Assembly (NCBI GenBank): GCA_946631935.1
Contig: CAMPAP010000126.1
Location: 1 to 28,825, forward strand
Direction: 5' to 3'
Source: an uncultured Lachnospiraceae bacterium
GTDB taxonomy: Bacteria > Bacillota > Clostridia > Lachnospirales > Lachnospiraceae
DNA: 28,825 bases
Under the pieces are notes generated by a model. That model did no database searches, was not told where the DNA came from, and saw only the letters and a program-made list of their open reading frames with translations. The position numbers and the translations under genes were made by a program. Positions 23,165 through 28,825 of this stretch are shown here, piece by piece (the first letter of the stretch is position 1; the number at the start of each line of letters is the position of its first letter).

Positions 23165-25480
23165 ATGAAGAGTATCAATGACATAACTGATTGTGCCATC
23201 TCCGAAAGAAGCGGCATATGTCAAAATGTAGATTTTACGGATCCCGGGCTCCTTTATAAGGAGCTTTCTGCTAATGTTCTCAAATATCATCCAAGTGATG
23301 ATATCACCATGATAGAGAAGGCTTTTAAACTGGCTGACCGTGCCCATGAGGGGCAGGTAAGGAAATCCGGAGAGCCCTATATCATTCATCCTTTAAATGT
23401 CGCCATTATCCTGTCCGAACTTGAGATGGACAAGGAAACCATCGCTGCCGGACTTCTTCATGATGTGCTTGAAGATACGGATGTTTCCGAGATGATGCTC
23501 AGACAGGAGTTTGGCGATGAAGTAACGCTTCTGGTTTCAGGAGTTACAAAGCTTGAAAAACTTCCTCTTACAAGGGTTGCCGGAACTTCCGATGAAAAGC
23601 TTGAGATCCAGGCTGAAAACCTTCGTAAGATGTTCTATGCCATGGCCCGTGATATCAGGGTCATACTCATAAAGCTCGCCGATCGTCTTCACAATATGCG
23701 CACTCTCCAGTACCAGCCCCCCGAGAGCCAGGTACGTATTGCCCGGGAGACTCTGGACATTTACTGTCCCATAGCCCAGAGACTGGGTATCAGCCGCATC
23801 AAGGTGGAGCTTGATGATCTTTCACTTAAATATCTCGAGCCCGAAGCATATAACGATCTGAAAAATGCTATCGCAGAAAAAAAGGCTGAGCGTGAGGCGT
23901 ACATTGAATCAATTGCAAGGCAGGTCAAGGGCTACATCGACGAAGCCGGCATCAAATGCAAGGTAAACGGCAGGGTCAAGCACTTTTTCTCCATCTATAA
24001 AAAGATGAAGAACCAGAATAAGACCCTTGACCAGATATATGATCTTTTCGCCGTAAGGATCATAGTTGATACTGTCATGGACTGCTACGCGGCTCTGGGC
24101 GTTATCCATGAAAACTATAAGCCCATTCCCGGCAGGTTCAAGGACTATATCGCCATGCCCAAGGAGAATATGTACCAGTCCCTGCATACCACTCTTATAG
24201 GTCATGACGGTCAGCCCTTCGAGATACAGATCAGAACCTTTGAAATGCATAAGGCTGCAGAATACGGTATAGCAGCCCATTGGAAATACAAAGAAGTATC
24301 GGACGGTAAAAATCCGGATACGGGAGAAGAGGAAAAACTCACCTGGCTCAGGCAGATCCTTGAGTGGCAGCAGGATATGACTGACAATAAAGAGTTCATG
24401 AAACTGCTGAAAAACGATCTTGATCTGTTTTCGGATTCCGTATATTGTTTTACTCCCTCGGGAGAAGTAAAAAATCTTCCTTCCGGTTCATGCCCCATTG
24501 ATTTTGCGTACGCGATCCATTCTGCCGTTGGAAACAGGATGGTGGGTGCAAGGGTAAACGGCAAGCTCGTTCCCATCGATTATAAGATCAAAAACGGCGA
24601 CCGTATTGAGATAATCACCAGCGGAAACATAAAAGGACCCAGTGCCGACTGGCTCAATATCGTAAAAAGCACACAGGCCAAAAATAAGATCAACCAGTGG
24701 TTCAAGAGTATTACCAAGGACGATAATATTGCCAAGGGAAAGGAAATGCTCTTAAGCCATGCCAAGGCCCGGGGAATAGATATCTATTCCATCATGACGC
24801 CTGAGTATCAGCAGGATATTGCAAATAAATACTGCTATCAGGATTGGGATTCCGTCCTTGCCGCAGTGGGAAGAGGTGCTCTTAAGGAAGGACAGGTCCT
24901 TGGAAGACTTGAATTTCTGCATGAAAAGGATCATCCCACAATATTGTCCAATGAAGAGGTCATGGCCCAGGTTGCAGAGGCTAATCAGAATGCCTCTCTA
25001 AGACACAACCACTCCAATGAAGGCGGCATAGTCGTAAAGGGCATACACGATCTGTCAGTCAGATATTCAAAATGCTGTTCACCTGTTCCCGGTGATGAGA
25101 TCGTAGGCTTTGTCACAAGAGGAAGAGGTATTTCCGTACACAGGACTGACTGCATCAATGTTCTTTCTCTTCCCGAAGATGAAAGGGCAAGGCTTATAGA
25201 AGCCACATGGGATCCCGAATCCCTTAAGTCAGGCTCCGGCAATTACGAAGTCGAGATCAGGATCTTCGCAGATGACAGAAGCGGTCTTCTTGCGGATATC
25301 ACAAGGATCTTCACCGAGAAGAATATATCTTTGCTGGGAGTTAATACCCGCGTCAACAAACAGTCCGTTGCCACGATCCAGCTTACATTTGAGATCCACT
25401 CAAGAGAAGAGCTTGAAAGCATATCCGATAAGATCCGCTCCGTCCAGGGCGTTGTGGACATCGAGCGCGCCGGCGGCTGA
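23165..25480 (+). CDS. rel: Bifunctional (p)ppGpp synthetase/hydrolase (RelA/SpoT homolog)
   Basis: This 771-residue protein has the full long-RSH order. The HD hydrolase domain has HPLNVA, LLHDVLEDT with His99-Asp100, and the downstream RLHNMRT. The synthetase domain has GRFKDYIAMPKENMYQSLH. The RFKD motif at about 324-327 is the form found in bifunctional enzymes, whereas monofunctional RelA has EXDD. Next come a TGS domain (VYCFTPSGEV, about 430-495), a zinc-finger/RIS region with SKCCSPVPGDEIVG (Cys637-638) and HRTDCIN, and a C-terminal ACT domain. It both makes and degrades (p)ppGpp from GTP/GDP, with ribosome-dependent control through the C-terminus. The ribosome binding site at ATG 23165 is weak (AAGAG), and a stem-loop precedes the gene. 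An internal start would remove only non-conserved residues. Confidence 0.96.
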   Translation: MKSINDITDCAISERSGICQNVDFTDPGLLYKELSANVLKYHPSDDITMIEKAFKLADRAHEGQVRKSGEPYIIHPLNVAIILSELEMDKETIAAGLLHDVLEDTDVSEMMLRQEFGDEVTLLVSGVTKLEKLPLTRVAGTSDEKLEIQAENLRKMFYAMARDIRVILIKLADRLHNMRTLQYQPPESQVRIARETLDIYCPIAQRLGISRIKVELDDLSLKYLEPEAYNDLKNAIAEKKAEREAYIESIARQVKGYIDEAGIKCKVNGRVKHFFSIYKKMKNQNKTLDQIYDLFAVRIIVDTVMDCYAALGVIHENYKPIPGRFKDYIAMPKENMYQSLHTTLIGHDGQPFEIQIRTFEMHKAAEYGIAAHWKYKEVSDGKNPDTGEEEKLTWLRQILEWQQDMTDNKEFMKLLKNDLDLFSDSVYCFTPSGEVKNLPSGSCPIDFAYAIHSAVGNRMVGARVNGKLVPIDYKIKNGDRIEIITSGNIKGPSADWLNIVKSTQAKNKINQWFKSITKDDNIAKGKEMLLSHAKARGIDIYSIMTPEYQQDIANKYCYQDWDSVLAAVGRGALKEGQVLGRLEFLHEKDHPTILSNEEVMAQVAEANQNASLRHNHSNEGGIVVKGIHDLSVRYSKCCSPVPGDEIVGFVTRGRGISVHRTDCINVLSLPEDERARLIEATWDPESLKSGSGNYEVEIRIFADDRSGLLADITRIFTEKNISLLGVNTRVNKQSVATIQLTFEIHSREELESISDKIRSVQGVVDIERAGG

Positions 25481-25540
25481 GGACTACAGGTGGTTTAGAG
25501 ACATTTCATAAGCCCGCTGCATACAGGGAGGAGAATTGAA

Positions 25541-28500
25541 GTGTATTGTATAAAATGCGGAAAAGAAAACGATGACAGTTCAAAATTCTGTAAGTATTGC
25601 GGAGCGACCATTATTACAACAAAAACCGAAACTCCGGTTTCAAATGAGCCCTCATTTTCCAATGAAAATCCAAGTAATAATAATTATTCGGCATCTTCCG
25701 ATTCTTTGAATATCGGGAATTCAACTGATGCTGAAACAAAAAAAACAGGTTTTAAGCCTGTTATTATCTGTGCTGTAATAGTTTTGGTTCTTGCCGTTTT
25801 CGGCGCAGTTCTTTTTTCCATCATTTCAAATAAAAAAAACAGTGGAAACGTAAGCGCATCTGATGCCGAAACTATGGCCGGAACCGGCTCCGATAATTAT
25901 GACGGAAACCCGGATACTCTTTTTACAAATCCCGATGAGGAACCTTTGTATTCACTTGACTGGCTCTCTGAGATCAACCTGGGAAGGGTTGATATTGAAC
26001 CCGGTGAAAGGAATGCCGGTATCACATGGAGTGATAATGCGAGAAAAGAATTCCTTTCAGGTAATTTAAACCGTTATGAAACTGCATGGGCCCAGCTTTC
26101 CGATAAATCCACAGGGCACGTTGTAGATCTCTATTTTTACAAGGATCCCGATTCCGGAAAGATCGTAAAAGCGATACTTAATGAGTACGGAGAATCAGAA
26201 ACTCTTCGAACGGTTTTTTATTATAATGACGGAAAGCCCGAACTTATCTGTAGAAATTCAGTTCCTTTTTCTTATGACAGCTATTCGGTAAAAGACGGTG
26301 CCGGTGAAAGGTATTATTTCAAGGATGATGTTCTTGCGGGATGGGGTACTGTGGATGATGATGAAAATCCCACAATGGAAATGCAGTTTATAAATCCCCG
26401 TAACTCTGATACAGACATTGCTTATTCGGACCTTAAGACTTCTCAGAAAAGAACTTATGATGATATCGAGAATGTTATGCTTAACAAGTCATATGCTGTT
26501 TATGACAGGCTGATGGAAGGCGGTTTCATTGGAAGCATAACAGGATGTGTAAGGGATACTGAAGGTAATCCTGTCCCTGATCTCAGAGTTGAATTACGAC
26601 GGGCCTTAGATGGTGTTCTTCTTTATGCCGGCACTACCGGGGACTCGGGAAAATTTCATATTTTTGTAAATCTTGATGATACAGAAACCGCGCTTCTTGT
26701 ATCAGGTGGTGATAAGTACAGGATAATAAGAGTGGGCGGTGTAAATCTGTTATCCGGAATGGTCACTGCTGATTATTCAGATCTTGTTCTTATCAATATT
26801 GATGTGCAGATTCATGAATATACCTTAAGCGTTGCCGATGCTTTCGACTGGAAAAATATTGCTTCCACGGATCCAATCATGAATAATGGCACAGGTGAAG
26901 ATGGTACAGGAAATGCTGCGGGTAGTGCCACATTCTTAGGTGATGCGGATGTTGTTGTAAGAAACGGTGTATCGGTCAAGTCAGGTCAGAGCGTTTTTGA
27001 AGGAAAAACAGATAAAGACGGATTTATAAATCTTTCTCTTGCTCCCGGGAACTATACTGCTCAGGTTGAAAAGAGCGGATATGAGACGATGTATGTTACT
27101 CTCAACATAGGTACGGATATCTCATCACAAACTATATATATGGTCCCTGAATCAGGAAAGGACAAAACAACGGTTCTTCTTACCTGGGATGAAGGGGATA
27201 CCGATCTTGACCTTGTGATAGCTGATGGCGACGGGAAATATATAGTATCTGATGCAGGCGATGAAGGTTCATCCGGTGGAAACTATGTTGCATCGGATAA
27301 TGCATACGGTTGTGAGTATGCAGTTTTGAATACTTCAGGACTGGAAAATTACAGGGTATATGTAAGAAATTATACGGATTGCGAAGTCGGAAATTTTGCT
27401 TCCGTATCAATATTTAATATTCATGTTCATATTTATATTATTAATAACGGTATTCTTACCGAATACCATCTTCCTTCGGGCGATGGTGGTGTGCTTTGGG
27501 AGGTTGCCGAAATATCCGGTTCTAAAAATGTATCCTTATCGAGGGTTTACTCGGATATAGATCCTTCCGGATATTTTGCCGGTTCAAAGAACGGAAACAT
27601 TGATGAGATAACTGAGTTGGCAAATGCAAATCTTGCTTTGTTTGAACGTTTGATAACTACCATAGACTGTCAAAGTTCCACTCTTGTATCTGAAAATGCA
27701 ACACAGGCTATCATTGACGGTGATGTTAAGACTATCATTGAAAATCTCTACAATCTTAATTGTGACGGTAAGCAATCCGAAGCCAAATATTATCCGAGAG
27801 TTCCATCTTCCGTGAGAATATGGGATGAAACGGGAGATTATGAATATGTTTCATTTATTTCTTTATCCGATCTTGAAAATGATATACGTTCCATTCTCGG
27901 CAGGGATCCCGGTCTTTCATCCTACAATGGAATGATGTTTGCCGATTATAAGGGTGAAACCTGCATAAAAAATATAAATGCAGCAGTCGGTGGTCCGACT
28001 CAGGAATGGGATTATGTACATGACATTTCCGGAATAACCTATGCCGGAGGCGGTAAGTGGAATGTTGAATTAAATGTCTATGAAAAAGGCCCCGCATTTC
28101 CACCTCCTTGCTACGATATTCCTTTATGCACGGTCACATTTACCATTGTTCAAAACTCAGGAAGCAGCTATGGATTCAATGTTGTGGGATATAAAAAAGG
28201 TCCTTCTCTTGTTTCTGATATGTCATGGGTAAGTAAATATAAGAACTATCTTGATAAGGGGGATATTTATTCATACAACAACCGGTATGATGGCTGTTTC
28301 ATTTACCTTGATGATGACAATATTCCCGAGATGGTGCTCAGAGAGGAGTTTGGCGAAGATACCTATGTATGCACGATAAAGAACGGTAAAGTTGTTGTGG
28401 CTTATTCTGCAACATGCGGTACCGCAAGTTCTAATAACGAACTAAAGTATCTTCCGGGAAAAGATCAGATCTTCAGAGACCATTTGTGCGGAAATAGAAT

Positions 28501-28726
28501 TGCTGGTCCTTTTGATGAACAGTCCGTTGTTTTTAATGTTGTTAAAAATGCGGGAGTTCGTGAACCAGATATTAATATTATTTACGAATCATTTGAAGAG
28601 TGGGATTGTGATCATGAAGATCCGGTTCTTTTAAACAGCGGTGAAAACTCTTATGATGTTCCCGGGTATGATCCTGATGCACCCTGGGTGGATATTGAAT
28701 TTAGCCTTATCTATTATAAGTGTTGA
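25541..28726 (+). CDS. Zinc-ribbon, membrane-anchored multidomain extracytoplasmic protein
   Basis: This 1061-residue protein starts at GTG 25541 with a strong GGGAGGAG upstream. Residues 1-21 form a zinc ribbon (Cys3/Cys6/Cys17/Cys20). A Ser/Asn-rich linker leads to one membrane helix (about 72-94) and a second Ser/Gly linker, so the ribbon is cytoplasmic and nearly all the rest lies outside. Recognisable outer parts are a carboxypeptidase regulatory-like beta-sandwich (about 330-405, SITGCVRDTEGNPVPDLRVE), a second similar domain (460-527, GNYTAQVEKSGYETMYVTLN), a DUF2135/YfaP-like domain (542-657, LTWDEGDTDLDLVIADGDG), and a C-terminal part with a calcium-loop-like YLDDDNIPEMVL. No sortase or cell-wall repeat is visible. 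It could be an adhesin-like or sensing surface protein. The family role is unknown and the start codon is unusual. Confidence 0.82.
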   Translation: MYCIKCGKENDDSSKFCKYCGATIITTKTETPVSNEPSFSNENPSNNNYSASSDSLNIGNSTDAETKKTGFKPVIICAVIVLVLAVFGAVLFSIISNKKNSGNVSASDAETMAGTGSDNYDGNPDTLFTNPDEEPLYSLDWLSEINLGRVDIEPGERNAGITWSDNARKEFLSGNLNRYETAWAQLSDKSTGHVVDLYFYKDPDSGKIVKAILNEYGESETLRTVFYYNDGKPELICRNSVPFSYDSYSVKDGAGERYYFKDDVLAGWGTVDDDENPTMEMQFINPRNSDTDIAYSDLKTSQKRTYDDIENVMLNKSYAVYDRLMEGGFIGSITGCVRDTEGNPVPDLRVELRRALDGVLLYAGTTGDSGKFHIFVNLDDTETALLVSGGDKYRIIRVGGVNLLSGMVTADYSDLVLINIDVQIHEYTLSVADAFDWKNIASTDPIMNNGTGEDGTGNAAGSATFLGDADVVVRNGVSVKSGQSVFEGKTDKDGFINLSLAPGNYTAQVEKSGYETMYVTLNIGTDISSQTIYMVPESGKDKTTVLLTWDEGDTDLDLVIADGDGKYIVSDAGDEGSSGGNYVASDNAYGCEYAVLNTSGLENYRVYVRNYTDCEVGNFASVSIFNIHVHIYIINNGILTEYHLPSGDGGVLWEVAEISGSKNVSLSRVYSDIDPSGYFAGSKNGNIDEITELANANLALFERLITTIDCQSSTLVSENATQAIIDGDVKTIIENLYNLNCDGKQSEAKYYPRVPSSVRIWDETGDYEYVSFISLSDLENDIRSILGRDPGLSSYNGMMFADYKGETCIKNINAAVGGPTQEWDYVHDISGITYAGGGKWNVELNVYEKGPAFPPPCYDIPLCTVTFTIVQNSGSSYGFNVVGYKKGPSLVSDMSWVSKYKNYLDKGDIYSYNNRYDGCFIYLDDDNIPEMVLREEFGEDTYVCTIKNGKVVVAYSATCGTASSNNELKYLPGKDQIFRDHLCGNRIAGPFDEQSVVFNVVKNAGVREPDINIIYESFEEWDCDHEDPVLLNSGENSYDVPGYDPDAPWVDIEFSLIYYKC

Positions 28727-28825
28727 GGGAGTTGATTATCTAAAATATCATTATTTCAATCGAAAGAGTAATGATTGTGCTTATAAAAACCACAAAATTT
28801 TTTGATTTTATTCTGTTGGAAATTA

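Noticed and set aside
1..28825. CRISPR array, insertion sequence, rRNA or prophage genes
   Set aside because: I saw no regularly spaced repeats, transposase or integrase frame, rRNA segment, or phage structural gene on either strand.

Overview
The window looks like the chromosome of a Firmicute of the Lachnospiraceae type (Butyrivibrio/Lachnospira/Roseburia-like). The basis is moderate GC, strong GGAGG-type ribosome binding sites, heavy use of the Leu codon CTT, a 2-keto-3-deoxygluconate catabolic pair, and long hybrid histidine kinases. Assignment to genus is inference.

Layout. (1) 1-3913: the 3' part of a KDPG/KHG aldolase gene, then a PfkB-type 2-keto-3-deoxygluconate kinase. After these come a perfect-consensus promoter that runs into a hairpin, and two uncharacterised membrane proteins. 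(2) 4010-4324: a tRNA-Leu with anticodon AAG and its own promoter and terminator. It is followed by a GC-rich block of hairpins that ends in a second copy of the tRNA 3' end, an att-like direct repeat. (3) 4415-7101: an accessory, partly decayed toxin-antitoxin region. It holds a 5'-truncated nucleoside deoxyribosyltransferase, an intact HipBA-type module with three operators evenly spaced by 39 bp, an intact VapB-like antitoxin with a VapC cut to 31 residues, and a DUF2442 C-terminal remnant joined directly to that VapC fragment. (4) 7165-21230: the centrepiece, about 14 kb of signalling genes. Four hybrid histidine kinases lie in tandem on one strand. The first has an extracellular dCache domain carrying the amino-acid-binding motif. 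The second is a soluble fusion of an [FeFe]-hydrogenase-like H-cluster module to kinase, receiver and Hpt domains. The third is a membrane kinase with a degenerate receiver and a true receiver. The fourth is a membrane kinase with a DegV (fatty-acid-binding-type) domain inserted between receiver and Hpt. They are followed by a sodium:alanine/glycine symporter and a stand-alone double-receiver protein without an output domain. (5) 21396-28726: a SEC-C protein, a DUF308 membrane protein, apt, a bifunctional RelA/SpoT homolog, and a large membrane-anchored zinc-ribbon protein with a multidomain extracytoplasmic part.

How it may work together (inference). Kinases 1, 2 and 4 share the order HisKA-HATPase-REC-Hpt and a C-terminal module of about 60 residues with the motif AAD(D/N)MDC, while their input domains differ: an amino acid, H2 or redox state, and an acyl-type ligand. 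No DNA-binding or cyclic-nucleotide output domain occurs in the cluster. The array therefore looks like a multi-input phosphorelay that converges on shared receivers, possibly the double-receiver protein at 20457, with the Na+/amino-acid symporter as a co-transcribed partner. This array is my candidate for an undescribed system. The sequence supports the domain content; the common pathway is a hypothesis.
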